DNA of 64,000 nt from Prosapia bicincta (GCA_036971475.1 JBAIZL010000003.1:112121570-112185569); one strand, 5' to 3'. Positions 31,037 to 34,979 are shown, counted from the first letter of the stretch. Program-made: numbers and translations. Notes: generated by a model from the sequence alone, not told the origin.

Positions 31037-31950
31037 GTGTTTCAGGAGGAATCTGCCATACTGCAGATTATTCCTCTCATCAAAATAATGAAAAGAGTTC
31101 ATATAAACATGGGTCGGGAAATGCTTCTATGTGGAGCTATACAGGGTCAAACATTTAATCTGAAATTCAACTCCCTCTTGAAATTTTTAGTGCGTTAATT
31201 GAATTTGTTAATTAGATAAGTTTTATGTAAAATGAGCTGACAAATTGTACAAAACCTGTCCGAGAACTCTATCTTCATTAGTTTAGGGGGAAATTGGGGT
31301 AAATTAAAAATTGAGGTTGAATGCACACTTTTTTTTTGGTTGAACTATTTTAAATTGCTCTTTGAATTGCCTATAAACAAAGGAAAATGTTAAATACAAT
31401 TCATAGAGAATTTTATTCTCAACAAAATAATGTAAACAAAGTCAATAAAAACTGGATAGTTTTCTTTTAAATTAATTTTTATTTAGGAACACACAAAACT
31501 AAAAACTATGAAAATCACGCATTGCTAGTGAAGTAAAAAACGCCAGATTACTGGAGGGGTCAGATAGCAGAAAGGCTAGATTATAGAAAGCCTACTGTAT
31601 TAGCATTCCTCTTTGTATCATTTACAAATGCAGATTTTCAAATTTATGGACAATTTAATATTAAGATAGAGTTATCAGTAAAAAAATTAAATTAAGGGTT
31701 ATAGAATGTATTTTTATGGTACTTGATTTTCTATATTTTATAATATTTATACGTTGTCTTAAATTGTACTCCAAAAACAAATATGATCAATAAATGTCTA
31801 GTATTTACAAAAACTATATTCTTATGGAGCTTTAGAAACATATGTTTACTAAGTATTGTTATACTGTTGCAGGTTCAATGCCTTTTGGATCAAGCGACAG
31901 ATGAGCACATCCTTGGGAAGACTTACTTCGGCTGGGACCCATTTGTTTAA
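637..31950 (+). CDS. PRKDC: DNA-dependent protein kinase catalytic subunit, C-terminal part (8 exons; 5' end outside window)
   Basis: This is the nuclear PI3K-like Ser/Thr kinase that, with Ku70/80, holds and processes DNA ends in non-homologous end joining. Exons by position: 637-878, 3622-3822, 9226-9320, 13593-13748, 18326-18603, 23683-23838, 25132-25337, 31873-31950, all phase-compatible, giving about 470 codons to the stop. Visible in order: the pre-kinase motif IPGQY, the ATP-binding region VKFGEDLRQDQR, the catalytic loop GIGDRHLDN, the activation-loop DFG in GIDFGHAF, the insert PELMPFRMTPQ, and a FATC tail ending FGWDPFV. PELMPFR and the ending LLDQATD...GW(D/E)P are typical of DNA-PKcs rather than ATM, ATR, mTOR or SMG1. 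The catalytic Asp and Asn and the DFG are intact, and there are no stops or frameshifts, so it looks functional. N-terminal HEAT and FAT exons must lie upstream. The gene is absent from Drosophila and C. elegans but known in several other arthropods. Confidence 0.93.
879..2080. other. PRKDC intron, no recognised feature
   Basis: AT-rich intronic DNA between the first exon and the mariner insertion. A polypyrimidine-rich patch near 975-1010 is not followed by exon-like sequence. Confidence 0.4.
2083..3412 (+). mobile_element. mariner-family DNA transposon (inactive)
   Basis: About 1330 bp with terminal inverted repeats: the left end starts CGAGGTCTGTTCAAAAAATA at 2083 and the right end carries its reverse complement, ending at 3412. 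A TA dinucleotide flanks each side (2081-2082, 3413-3414), the hallmark target duplication of Tc1/mariner elements. It lies in the first PRKDC intron of the window, in the same orientation as the gene. Confidence 0.93.
2278..3349 (+). pseudogene. mariner transposase, broken by a frameshift and a stop
   Basis: The transposase would start at MDSLKEQR (2278). The N-terminal helix-turn-helix region is followed by the catalytic motif GDESWVYGY (first Asp), then HYDNAPAHSS (second Asp) and PPYSPDLAPCDFFLFPKLK, the region of the third Asp. Breaks: a frame change in the T run near 2876-2884, and TGA at 2985-2987 where an Arg codon (CGA) is expected. The C run at 3111-3121 adds prolines but keeps the frame. 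All three catalytic Asp regions are recognisable, so loss of function is fairly recent. Confidence 0.92.
3622..3822 (+). CDS. PRKDC: PRKDC exon, kinase N-lobe with ATP-binding region
   Basis: Acceptor TTGACAG|ATT, donor ACC|GTAAGC; 67 codons, phase 0 at both ends. It begins IQIMDSLRRPIRI and contains LVKFGEDLRQDQR, the region holding the ATP-contacting Lys and the Asp-rich strand typical of PI3K-like kinases. The match to DNA-PKcs is collinear with the exons on both sides. Confidence 0.93.
3823..4071. other. PRKDC intron, no recognised feature
   Basis: Short AT-rich stretch after the exon donor; nothing recognised. Confidence 0.4.
4072..4712 (-). repeat. Dispersed tRNA-like SINE family, copy 1
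   Basis: About 640 bp that aligns by eye along its length with 43381-43940, in the same order and orientation. The minus strand contains AGTTCAAATCC near 4218-4228, close to the Pol III B-box consensus GGTTCGAATCC, with an A-box-like stretch about 45 nt before it. This suggests a tRNA-derived head followed by an AT-rich body. Diverged and probably old. A MITE that captured tRNA-like sequence is the alternative. Confidence 0.5.
4713..5980. other. PRKDC intron, no recognised feature
   Basis: AT-rich intronic DNA. A less AT-rich patch at 5220-5340 stands out slightly but has no coding or repeat identity that I can name. Confidence 0.35.
5981..6264. repeat. Tc1/mariner (pogo-like) MITE, copy 1
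   Basis: Begins AGTAGAGTCTCG and ends CGAGACTCTACTGTA, an inverted terminal repeat of the ACAGTAGAG(T/C)CTCG type found in pogo/Tigger-derived MITEs. The body shares ATGAACCCTAATAC and TTCTTGGAAGCCC with the copy at 24007-24353. No coding capacity. Confidence 0.65.
6333..6975 (+). pseudogene. Jockey/I-like LINE 3' end: RNase H tail and zinc-knuckle region
   Basis: An open frame to the stop at 6909-6911 reads LELVDCAKVLTLQSVPAHCR, with the RNase H motif (V)PAHC..., then KKAEEIAK, and after a spacer ARTGHLVIQEYLFRFNL and CALCGVDSETIEHILLNC. This last block is the C-x2-C...H-x4-C motif at the 3' end of many non-LTR retrotransposon polyproteins. 5'-truncated, with no RT domain present. Untranslated tail continues to about 6975. 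It sits in a PRKDC intron in the sense direction. Confidence 0.8.
7015..7845. mobile_element. PLE terminal-repeat remnants in inverted orientation, split by a piggyBac MITE
   Basis: 7020-7115 and 7775-7845 are inverted copies (shared: CATAGCACAA, then CACTAATTAA/TACTAATTAA and AAACTTCTTTGAC). On the strand reading toward AAACTTCTTTGAC each shows a hammerhead-like layout: hairpin, then (G/C)AAA and a short self-complementary stretch. The inner space is taken by the MITE at 7243-7752. Coding sequence is gone. Confidence 0.45.
7243..7752. repeat. piggyBac-type MITE, copy 1
   Basis: Flanked by TTAA at 7239-7242 and 7753-7756, the invariant piggyBac target duplication. Ends CTTTTTGATTAGC and, inverted, CTAGTCAAAGGG. 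The interior aligns with the copy at 9995-12401 from GTTTTCTTGTGTGT-type sequence through CTACACAGAGTACA and TTTACAGATCGTTTCAAAG. 510 bp with no transposase. Confidence 0.75.
7890..7950 (-). ncRNA. Solo PLE terminal repeat with degenerate hammerhead-like motif
   Basis: Minus strand: a possible stem I strand (TTTGCT), a degenerate 8-nt core, GGAAC/GTTTC stem II, AAA, CACG, then UC and AGCAAG, followed by AAGTAAGC. It is the same sequence as at 35610-35653 and 45160-45210. Core bases are decayed, so activity is unlikely. Confidence 0.45.
8190..8960 (+). pseudogene. PLE polyprotein remnant (RT C-terminus and GIY-YIG endonuclease)
   Basis: Pieces in shifting frames: FNIYRKPTMTDTLIHNTSNH (the RT tail seen in other copies here), then LQYNNCNRFYIGQTGISF and ERYKEHKSS, the GIY-YIG core (here YxLxC...FYIG) with its downstream Arg. 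Several stops and frameshifts. GIY-YIG fused after RT is specific to endonuclease-bearing PLEs. Confidence 0.75.
8960..8995 (+). ncRNA. Hammerhead-like ribozyme motif of a PLE
   Basis: GAGG (8960-8963) pairs with CCUC (8992-8995) as stem I. Between them: CUGAAGA plus A (8964-8971), a weak GUU/GAU hairpin, GAAA (8982-8985), self-complementary ACGU (8986-8989) and UU before the predicted cleavage point. A GTGTAAGT splice-donor-like sequence follows at 8999. All core bases of the hammerhead consensus are present; stem II is weak. Confidence 0.55.
9226..9320 (+). CDS. PRKDC: PRKDC exon, kinase N-lobe/hinge
   Basis: Acceptor CTTTTAG|GTT, donor GTA|GTAAGT. It encodes VVPLNTRSGLIAWVSDTVSL and ends two bases into a Tyr codon completed by the next exon. 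The block SGLI(A/E)W is the conserved hinge segment of DNA-PKcs. Confidence 0.92.
9321..9990. other. PRKDC intron, no recognised feature
   Basis: AT-rich, no coding, RNA or repeat signal that I recognise. Confidence 0.4.
10293..11592 (-). mobile_element. Second mariner-family transposon, nested in the piggyBac MITE
   Basis: The left end TACGAGAGCTATTCAGAAAG and the right end CTTTCTGAATAGCCCTCGTA are inverted repeats flanked by TA (10291-10292, 11593-11594). It is a different subfamily from the element at 2083. The uninterrupted MITE at 7243 gives the empty-site sequence at the same place. Confidence 0.92.
10638..11430 (-). pseudogene. mariner transposase (minus strand), decayed
   Basis: Reads from MCAASENPASCEVWSVIRLL (start near 11430) through the helix-turn-helix region (SSVRKWCIQFKNG, RPSIV) to about 11030, then, after a frame break, VFWYRQGVLLIDFLQRG and LLVHDNARPYTA, the second catalytic Asp block. 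The segment with the first Asp is lost to frame damage, and coding after the second Asp is degraded. Non-functional. Confidence 0.88.
12115..12288. repeat. 58-bp tandem repeat, three near-identical units
   Basis: Units at 12115-12172, 12173-12230 and 12231-12288, each containing CAGATAGAAGACCC and ending near ATATCTCCTAA(G/A). They differ at only one or two bases. Inside the extra DNA of the second piggyBac MITE. Confidence 0.9.
12402..13592. other. PRKDC intron, no recognised feature
   Basis: AT-rich with scattered short open frames (for example 13146-13397, 83 codons) that resemble no protein I know. Nothing supported. Confidence 0.35.
13593..13748 (+). CDS. PRKDC: PRKDC exon, mid-kinase linker
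   Basis: Acceptor TCTGTTTCAG|T, donor GAG|GTGAGG. It reads YKEARKEYRQFICGP, then FKRVKNLLPSDLLR. The ending matches the helix before the catalytic loop (VPADLLKR-type in vertebrates). Sequence in the middle is poorly conserved, as usual for this stretch. The phases fit both neighbours. Confidence 0.9.
13783..13880. repeat. Possible hAT-element end
   Basis: Starts TAGGGATGGGCAGATTCTG, the (C/T)AGGGATGGGC form of many hAT terminal repeats, with an AATC/GATT-rich subterminal part. I found no matching inverted end downstream, so it is at best half an element. Confidence 0.35.
14512..15480 (+). pseudogene. Tigger/pogo transposase remnant with exact internal duplication
   Basis: VDKVVFDWFQEVRAQNIS, then EVASEHGIDYFKAS, matches the CENP-B/Tc5-type second helix-turn-helix of pogo-family transposases. 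Further on VFNADETGLF is the DDE_1 motif carrying the first catalytic Asp. The two parts are separated by an exact duplication and frame breaks. The start, an N-terminal helix-turn-helix and the later catalytic residues are not recognisable. Confidence 0.75.
14921..15252 (+). repeat. Exact tandem duplication, 168-bp period
   Basis: 14921-15084 and 15089-15252 appear identical base for base, both starting CTGTACTAGGCATGG and ending CATCAAAACAAT. The copy covers the DNA-binding segment of the Tigger remnant. Identity in otherwise decayed DNA implies a recent event or an assembly duplication. Confidence 0.9.
15650..16290. mobile_element. Cluster of PLE terminal repeats with (TA)n tracts
   Basis: Three copies of a terminal repeat containing GGTAAGTCTGTCAGTCTCCT: forward at about 15650-15811, reverse at 15979-16165, forward again at 16165-16290. 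Hammerhead-like motifs lie near 15648-15690 (+) and 16115-16165 (-). (TA)n tracts at 15812-15871 and 15941-15976 separate them, with a short piece of a second PLE family (ACTTACATAGTAATATATTA) at 15913-15940. No coding sequence. Confidence 0.65.
16320..17040. other. PRKDC intron, no recognised feature
   Basis: AT-rich, nothing recognised. Confidence 0.4.
17060..17475 (+). pseudogene. PLE GIY-YIG endonuclease remnant
   Basis: Reads IYKLNCTNCNKFYIGQTGRSF, then FAKHLKETGHKYIDINHNLE and FLHINKKEPHLNTV, with stops. The same tail (HINKKGPHLNTLEQYEIY) is found on the minus strand at 46872-47072, so both belong to one subfamily. RT part missing. Confidence 0.75.
17471..17516 (+). ncRNA. Hammerhead-like ribozyme motif of a PLE (best primary match)
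   Basis: Stem I AGACG (17471-17475) with UGUCU (17512-17516); the core CUGAUGA (17476-17482) plus one extra A; stem II GAUCGC (17484-17489) with GUGAUC (17496-17501); AAAA where GAAA is expected (a CG-to-CA change); self-complementary ACGU (17506-17509); then U-C before the predicted cleavage at 17511/17512. CAGTAAGT, a donor-like sequence, starts at 17517. The relative at 46768-46813 keeps the pairing with different bases in stem II. Confidence 0.65.
17520..18325. other. PRKDC intron, mostly unrecognised
   Basis: After the PLE tail (to about 17600) the sequence is AT-rich without recognisable features until the exon acceptor. Confidence 0.35.
18326..18603 (+). CDS. PRKDC: PRKDC exon, catalytic and activation loops
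   Basis: This exon carries the catalytic loop (GIGDRHLDN) and the activation-loop DFG (GIDFGHAF), followed by PIPELMPFRMTPQIVNL, which is diagnostic of DNA-PKcs. The acceptor is TTTTTTAG|G. The donor is AAG|GCAAGT at 18604: a GC rather than GT dinucleotide in an otherwise perfect consensus. Only this donor keeps the frame that matches the family on the far side (GTLQETMVHTL). The downstream GT at 18608 would shift the frame and destroy the homology. Confidence 0.93.
18973..19013. repeat. (TA)n microsatellite
   Basis: Uninterrupted TA dinucleotides followed by a T-rich tract, directly 5' of a PLE terminal repeat. Confidence 0.95.
19022..19240 (+). mobile_element. Chimeric PLE terminal repeats
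   Basis: 19040-19160 matches the repeat at 30840-30960 (CGATTGACAAAGACCACTGT...), and 19160-19230 matches the repeat at 16215-16280 (AAGAGATTGCAGTTTTGGAC). The join at GTCAGTCTCC, which both share, suggests recombination between subfamilies. The hammerhead-like segment at 19062-19088 has UUGACAAA, stem II GACCAC/GUGGUU, GAAA, UAUA and UC, followed about 60 nt on by AAGGTAAAT. Confidence 0.65.
19258..19455. mobile_element. PLE terminal repeats as a near-perfect palindrome
   Basis: The left arm (19262-19347) and right arm (19360-19447) are inverted copies around a short centre (AGGTGTTGTAGTCG region). Both end in ACTTAAACAAGAATCTTACTTGGTATTT or its reverse, the terminal repeat seen again at 34673-34745, 41290-41345 and 42548-42590. 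Only the pLTR pair is left. Confidence 0.7.
19375..19413 (+). ncRNA. Hammerhead-like motif in the palindromic PLE repeat
   Basis: Core UCGACAAU (19375-19382), stem II GAAGAU (19383-19388) with AUCUUC (19396-19401), GAAA (19402-19405), palindromic GUUAAC (19406-19411), then UU. Stem II pairs perfectly over six bases. The core departs from CUGANGA at two positions. An AAGTAAGG donor-like stretch follows near 19427. Confidence 0.5.
19868..22419 (-). mobile_element. Complete Mutator-like element (MULE) with 9-bp target duplication
   Basis: Flanked by the 9-bp direct repeat ATTTCTAAT (19859-19867 and 22420-22428), the usual MULE duplication length. The termini align as GG...TA.G.CGTTTC.CCGCA, and both ends carry several copies of a roughly 16-bp unit around GTTTCGCCGC: left 19877-19940, inverted right 22345-22410. 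The transposase lies inside on the minus strand. 2552 bp, inserted in a PRKDC intron. Confidence 0.92.
20264..21672 (-). pseudogene. FLYWCH-type MULE transposase, frameshifted
   Basis: The start MERVVLESGRG (21672) is followed by an N-terminal FLYWCH-like zinc finger (FLYIFDRM...FWRCERR..CKARIH...HAH, residues about 20-75) and the catalytic segment FFVDGTFKISPNLFSQLYTI (about residues 190-210, first Asp). That frame ends near 20944. Coding resumes in other frames with PDLQPRSVNYDFELAAFQSL, then a segment of about 100 residues ending RTNNHAEAPHRRLQ (20480-20540), which carries the C-terminal catalytic Glu. Two breaks near 20800-20945, so inactive but young. Confidence 0.88.
22429..23682. other. 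PRKDC intron, no recognised feature
   Basis: AT-rich. Short open frames at 22302-22751 have low-complexity composition and no recognisable domain. Confidence 0.4.
23683..23838 (+). CDS. PRKDC: PRKDC exon, kinase C-lobe
   Basis: Acceptor TTCTACAG|GT, donor TAG|GTAAGT. It reads TLQETMVHTLHSLRTNNQ and then VFIQEPSINW, equal to the MVHALRAFR...VKEPSFDW segment of vertebrate DNA-PKcs. The splice frames agree with the GC donor of the previous exon. Confidence 0.92.
24007..24353. repeat. Tc1/mariner (pogo-like) MITE, copy 2
   Basis: Starts CACTAGAGTCTCG and ends CGAGGCTCTACTGTA. Aligns with copy 1 at 5981-6264 and carries an extra internal copy of a segment around GGAAGCCCGACTCATTT. No coding capacity. 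Confidence 0.65.
25132..25337 (+). CDS. PRKDC: PRKDC exon, kinase end and linker to FATC
   Basis: Acceptor TATTTGCAG|TT, donor CAG|GTAACT, ending in phase 0. It contains HWYPREKIKLAGRKLQGDHP, matching the WYPRQKI...AKRKLAGANP block of DNA-PKcs, then a variable linker ending in GLTAREQ before the FATC domain. Confidence 0.92.
25530..25625 (-). ncRNA. Weak hammerhead-like PLE remnant
   Basis: The minus strand has CTGATGA near 25592-25598, a long imperfect hairpin region, then AAAAACGTTTAATATG, resembling the GAAAACGTTT block of the PLE motif at 8982. The pairing is poor. Listed only because the core and the ACGT block occur in the right order. Confidence 0.25.
25963..26017. repeat. (TA)n microsatellite
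   Basis: Pure TA run, followed within 100 bp by another short TA tract (26116-26138) next to a palindromic element. Confidence 0.95.
26129..26392. mobile_element. Palindromic element, probably paired terminal repeats of another PLE family
   Basis: Two arms of about 125 bp (26129-26253, 26266-26392) are inverted copies with a short centre. The edges abut (TA)n. In the sense of the right arm, GATGAGATTCTAGC is followed by (A/G)AAAC(A/G)TCGGAAC, a layout resembling the core, GAAA and UC of the other PLE motifs. The arms differ at several bases, including GAAACG versus AAAACA. Confidence 0.45.
26418..26486. repeat. (TA)n microsatellite at the left edge of the large PLE
   Basis: Long pure TA run immediately before the inverted terminal repeat that starts near 26498. 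Confidence 0.95.
26758..26796. repeat. (TA)n microsatellite inside the PLE repeat
   Basis: Pure TA run between the reversed terminal repeat and the reversed 3' UTR. A shorter TA run occupies the equivalent place at 29229-29237 and 33905-33920. Confidence 0.95.
26872..26912. repeat. Poly(A) run, about 40 bases
   Basis: Homopolymer just outside the reversed stop codon of the PLE. The sense copy at 29125-29155 has a T-rich tract in the same place, so this is an expanded tract of the 3' UTR rather than a poly(A) tail. Confidence 0.9.
26922..27347 (-). pseudogene. Inverted duplicate of the PLE GIY-YIG 3' coding end
   Basis: The minus-strand reading NHGSFPCNRPRCKTCPIHPS through VIYQLQCKLCSAQYIGLTTD to the stop is nearly identical to the C-terminus of the sense copy (28690-29115). 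Upstream of NHGS the reading crosses the junction into antisense of the sense body, so the apparent 178-codon frame is a fusion artefact. Confidence 0.9.
27349..29115 (+). CDS. Penelope-like polyprotein: reverse transcriptase plus GIY-YIG endonuclease (5'-truncated, open frame)
   Basis: An uninterrupted 588-codon frame with no start codon of its own, because it begins at the inversion junction. RT motifs in order: FYILPKIHK (about residue 63), GRPIIA (about 80), DVTSLYTNIPH (about 135), KGTAMGTRMAPSYANLYMG (about 200), the catalytic YRYIDDIFLIW (about 230) and TFLDLEV. Then the Cys/His linker CNRPRCKTCPIH and the endonuclease with IYQLQC...QYIGL and the downstream Arg/His (MNGHRHD). This is the domain order of endonuclease-bearing PLEs, which prime reverse transcription at nicked DNA. 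The N-terminal region is missing. The intact frame suggests recent insertion. Confidence 0.92.
   Translation, partial: LNDIKEANKQLSDITTYKILTDNPTTGFNNLLSDLLKYTAPEQNISETSLKLLYNENPSTPQFYILPKIHKNIIPPPGRPIIAGCNSVTERISAFLDSHLQPLVKNLPSHTQDTNHFIDRLSQISVPLPPVTILVTIDVTSLYTNIPHAHGLSAIENFLNKRPGKPSPTTPFLVNLTRFILEKNNFQFEGRNYLQIKGTAMGTRMAPSYANLYMGLLEESFLKTQIHQPLCWYRYIDDIFLIWTQGASTLEAFLDSLTQFSTLQFTWEKYTSAITFLDLEVTLQNGNINTGIHIKPTNHLQYLHFDSNHPINIKRSIPYSQAIRGKRICSNDRELKDFNRKISTAFQRRGYPKKLIENQIHSAQSSVHHKPQTEQNKLSLITDYHPGLHKLNKILRDGFKILQASVHTKNLFTDPPQIWYKQPPNLKNILVHPKLPDPDAEKPHKLPHGSFPCNRPRCKTCPIHPSPNSFNSQTTKMVFKIQSHHNCTSKNVIYQLQCKLCSAQYIGLTTDGLNTRMNGHRHDVKIMNMDRPTAQHAASHNITTFDDCYTTKIIKSLPPDCNPSELRRWELSYQWYTKSRESPNLNIR
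29116..29238 (+). other. PLE 3' UTR and TA tract
   Basis: T-rich tract, then a segment also present reversed at 26797-26920 and 33921-34010. It ends in a TA run, where the second PLE begins. Confidence 0.6.
29302..29342 (-). ncRNA. Hammerhead-like motif, left arm of the second PLE family
   Basis: Reverse-strand copy of the motif described at 30579-30619, with the same stem lengths (stem I GUGAU/AUCAC, stem II GGUC/GACC). Confidence 0.5.
29552..30381 (+). pseudogene. PLE RT C-terminus and GIY-YIG endonuclease (second family)
   Basis: Opens with WTRYVDDILVIYQP, the RT catalytic box, then INFLDITLNINDNK and TVYRKPTSNN, a Lys/Asn-rich linker, and the endonuclease ITCNNCNAFYIGKTTRTF with KIRFEEHYRAF. 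The frame ends at LTNWK (stop at 30377-30379). Comparison with the reversed arm (reading LEINNNPIELNS and on to STAEKNQ) shows that a single-base indel just upstream caused this early stop. 5' truncated. Strong A-rich codon use, unlike the first family. Confidence 0.85.
30579..30619 (+). ncRNA. Hammerhead-like motif, right end of the second PLE family
   Basis: Stem I GUGAU (30579-30583) with AUCAC (30615-30619); core UCGACAAU (30584-30591); stem II GGUC (30592-30595), loop AAC, GACC (30599-30602); GAAA (30603-30606); GGUGCC (30607-30612) as a minimal stem III; UC before the predicted cleavage. CAAG|GTAAAA, a donor-like site, begins 6 nt after stem I. Two core positions differ from the CUGANGA consensus. 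Confidence 0.55.
30855..30890 (+). ncRNA. Hammerhead-like motif, right end of the first PLE family
   Basis: Core UUGACAAA (30855-30862), stem II GACCAC/GUGGUU (30863-30868, 30872-30877), GGAA in place of GAAA, UAUA, UC. Copies at 19062 and, reversed, 26611-26650 and 33771-33810 have the expected GAAA. The consensus donor AAG|GTAAGT lies at 30944-30952. Confidence 0.5.
30979..31032. repeat. (TA)n microsatellite at the right edge of the large PLE
   Basis: Pure TA run directly after the right terminal repeat, mirroring the run at 26418-26486 on the left. Confidence 0.95.
31033..31330. repeat. Probable transposon-derived sequence, family not identified
   Basis: Less AT-biased than its surroundings, with phrases (CAGAGTGTTTCAGGAGGAAT, AAACATGGGTCGGGAAATGC) that look like interspersed-repeat ends of insects. 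I cannot assign a family. The rest of the intron to 31872 is plain AT-rich DNA. Confidence 0.3.
31873..31950 (+). CDS. PRKDC: PRKDC last exon, FATC domain and stop
   Basis: Acceptor CTGTTGCAG|GTT. It encodes VQCLLDQATDEHILG and ends FGWDPFV followed by TAA at 31948-31950. The 25-residue FATC tail is full length and collinear with other DNA-PKcs C-termini, so this is the true end of the gene. It lies 6.5 kb from the previous exon, across an intron filled by nested PLEs. Confidence 0.94.
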   Translation, partial: VQCLLDQATDEHILGKTYFGWDPFV

Positions 31951-32730
31951 AGTATATAACTCATTTTTATTAAATTATTTCAAAGAGTGACACTCAAAAT
32001 TGTGCAAATTGCTCTTCATGAAATTATACATATTTGTACCAAAGGCAAAATTTTCTGGAAACTTATGTCAGCTAGAAAATCACTTTAATTGTTTGTTGGT
32101 GATACTCTTAGCAGTATAAACTTTATAAATCTTTTGTTACTACTTTTATTGAATTGTTGGCTGTATCAAAGTTAGTTTTTAAGTAACATTCTTGTATTTT
32201 GAAATATAAAAATCAATCTTAACCCTTTTTGCAATCCACTCCTGGTTATAAATCAAAAATACCAATTTGTATATCAGCTCCAACCAACAGAGCGTCACCC
32301 TTGGTGCCATACTCCGAATCTGGAGAATGTCCGGCTTTGGCATATCCACTCAGAAGCCCAATATAACCCACCTTTACTTTTCTGGCATTCCACTCCTAAA
32401 TCGGTTATATCTTGGTATTTATAAATTATGGTGCAAAATTCTGTGGGGTTTGAAGTAATTTTGTACAAAACTTTATTTTTTCCTAAAGGGGGGGGGTTCT
32501 GGCAAAAGCTTGTAATTGAACAACTCGTACTTCAAGTCTTTGTTTTCATAAACAAATAATATGTTTTAAGTACTTGTTTGCTGAAATATTATTTAATTGT
32601 TTAGTTTGATTTGTTTAAAGCTTAGCAATATTTGTCAGTAATTAAGTTTCTCTTTTATTTATTATATATTCCCAGAAATGTTTATCTACACCCAACAGAA
32701 ATATAAATAAAAACTTATAATTTTTATTTA
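31951..32730 (+). other. PRKDC 3' UTR (extent inferred)
   Basis: AT-rich sequence directly after the stop codon with no coding or repeat signal that I can name. An AATAAA at 32706-32711 is the first good polyadenylation hexamer downstream of the stop, so the transcript probably ends about 10-30 nt later. Confidence 0.5.
32706..32711 (+). terminator. Candidate polyadenylation signal AATAAA for PRKDC
   Basis: Canonical hexamer about 755 nt after the stop, followed by an AT-rich, T-containing stretch. Chosen only because it is the first AATAAA after the stop. Not verified by transcript data. Confidence 0.4.
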
Positions 32731-33299
32731 ATATTCTGATTTGTTCAACTGTACAGATTAAACCAATAACTTAATCTATTTTTACTAGTAAAATATTATT
32801 GCAAAATATTAATTATATAAAGCCTTGATAGAACAAATGAGCTATCGAAGTATAAGCGTCAAAAATCTAAGCCGGTTCCTGTCCTTCTTTTAAGTGCCAT
32901 GCCATATGAGTGTTTTTGGAGAGCAAAGTGTTAAATGTAATTACTGAAGTCATCTTTATAAACCTTTTTAAATATTAGTTAATGAAGACAATTTTTCTGT
33001 ACAAGAGACTAGATTTGCTGTTTCTTATAAGTAATTGAAACAAATATCACACAAAGAATTGCATAGTAAAACATTAAAACAAAACATGAGACTAACTATA
33101 AGAGAAGCTAACAAAAAACAATGAATATTCAATAAACCCAGAAGGTAAACCTCAGACCTATTAAAATTTTCCATGTGATACGACTTGTAGTATTTTTTTT
33201 TTTTTTTATCTCTCCATATAATTGTACAACTATTGTTTGTAAAAATATTTTGCATTTTATTTTTAGTGTTATGATACATTTTTTTTACTTAATAAATAA

Positions 33300-33303
<4 letters not shown>
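32731..33303. other. Intergenic, no recognised feature
   Basis: AT-rich DNA between the PRKDC 3' end and the next PLE cluster. Confidence 0.4.
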
Positions 33304-33352
<49 letters not shown>

Positions 33353-33600
33353 GTTAATATATTACTATTGTAAGTAATTTTATCCACCATTAAATGCAAT
33401 GATTTTACCTTGTGTAATGAGGCACCTTTCAGTCATTTGACCATTGTCGAATCACTGATTCTGGAATTTAAGAATCAGTGATTCGACAATGGTCAAATGA
33501 CCGAAAGGTGCCTCATCACACAAGGTAAAATCATTGCACTTAATGGTGGATAAAATTACTTACAATAGTAATATATTAACTTCATAAAGTCAGTGCAACG
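33304..33600. mobile_element. Back-to-back terminal repeats of the second PLE family
   Basis: After a TA tract (33304-33349), a reversed repeat (33350-33465) meets a forward copy (33466-33600) with almost no spacer, so no coding part is left. Hammerhead-like motifs at 33413-33455 (-) and 33478-33519 (+). Stem II here is GGUCA/UGACC, one pair longer than at 30592. The piece after the right repeat (CAGTGCAACGGAAAAACAAT) leads to the start codon of the family's reading frame and is cut off by another TA tract. Confidence 0.75.
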
Positions 33601-33644
33601 GAAAAACAATGGCCAACGTAAAATATCTATATATATATATTTTT

Positions 33645-34578
33645 AGGTTAGTTTTGGTTGGTAAAGATTATTTAGATTTTTTGGACTAGGAGACTGACAG
33701 ACTTACCTTGGTAAGAGTCCACACTGTAGTCTTGAAATAGAAACACATAAAAGCACTTAAACAATGATATATTTCAACCACACAGTGGTCTTTGTCAATC
33801 GAAGAGAAAACACAAAAAGAAATATGAGAGAATGAAATAAATACAAGTTGTAATCACAGATTGTGTAGAGTAGAAATCAGATGTCACAGATGCATAGATT
33901 AAAGATATATATATATATATTGTTTCCATGAGCATATGAGTGATTATAGTTTATATAAGTCTGTCAGGGGAAAAGAGATAAGGCTATTAGGGGGGGGGGG
34001 GAAACACAAAAAATGAATGGGTTTATCTGATGTTGAGGTTAGGGGATTCTCTGGATTTGGTATACCACTGGTATGATAGTTCCCACCTTCTCAGTTCTGA
34101 GGGATTGCAATCAGGGGGGAGTGATTTAATTATTTTTGTGGTATAGCAGTCATCAAAAGTTGTGATGTTGTGACTCGCAGCATGTTGAGCTGTTGGTCTA
34201 TCCATATTCATAATTTTAACATCATGTCTGTGGCCATTCATTCTGATATTCAAACCATCCGTGGTCAGGCCTATGTACTGTGCTGAGCAGAGTTTACATT
34301 GTAGCTGGTATATGACATTTTTCGATGTACAATTATGATGACCCTGTATTTTGAAGACCATTTTTGTTGTTTGGCTGTTGAAACTATTTGCTGAGGGGTG
34401 TATTGGGCACGTCTTGCATCTAGGTCTATTGCATGGGAAGGAGCCATGAGGAAGTTTGTGTGGTTTCTCTGCATCAGGGTCTGGTATTTCAACACTACAG
34501 TGTGGACTCTTACCAAGGTAAGTCTGTCAGTCTCCTAGTCCAAAAAATCTAAATAATCTTTACCAACCAAAACTAACC

Positions 34579-34581
<3 letters not shown>
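33645..34581 (-). mobile_element. Snap-back copy of the first PLE family
   Basis: The reversed terminal repeat (33645-33900), a TA tract, reversed 3' UTR and endonuclease coding (34023-34487), then a switch at about 34486 to a forward terminal repeat ending at 34581. Same architecture as 26498-30975 but cut much closer to the 3' end. TA runs on both outer sides. Confidence 0.82.
34023..34487 (-). pseudogene. PLE GIY-YIG endonuclease fragment
   Basis: Reads PDPDAEKPHKLPHGSFPCNR, CKTCPIHPSANSFNSQTTK, VIYQLQCKLCSAQYIGLTTD to the stop at 34023, open throughout and close to identical to the C-terminus at 28650-29115. RT is missing. Full preservation of the frame indicates little age. Confidence 0.88.
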
Positions 34582-34954
<373 letters not shown>

Positions 34955-34979
34955 TATTCAGCTAATGCTGTCTTATAAA

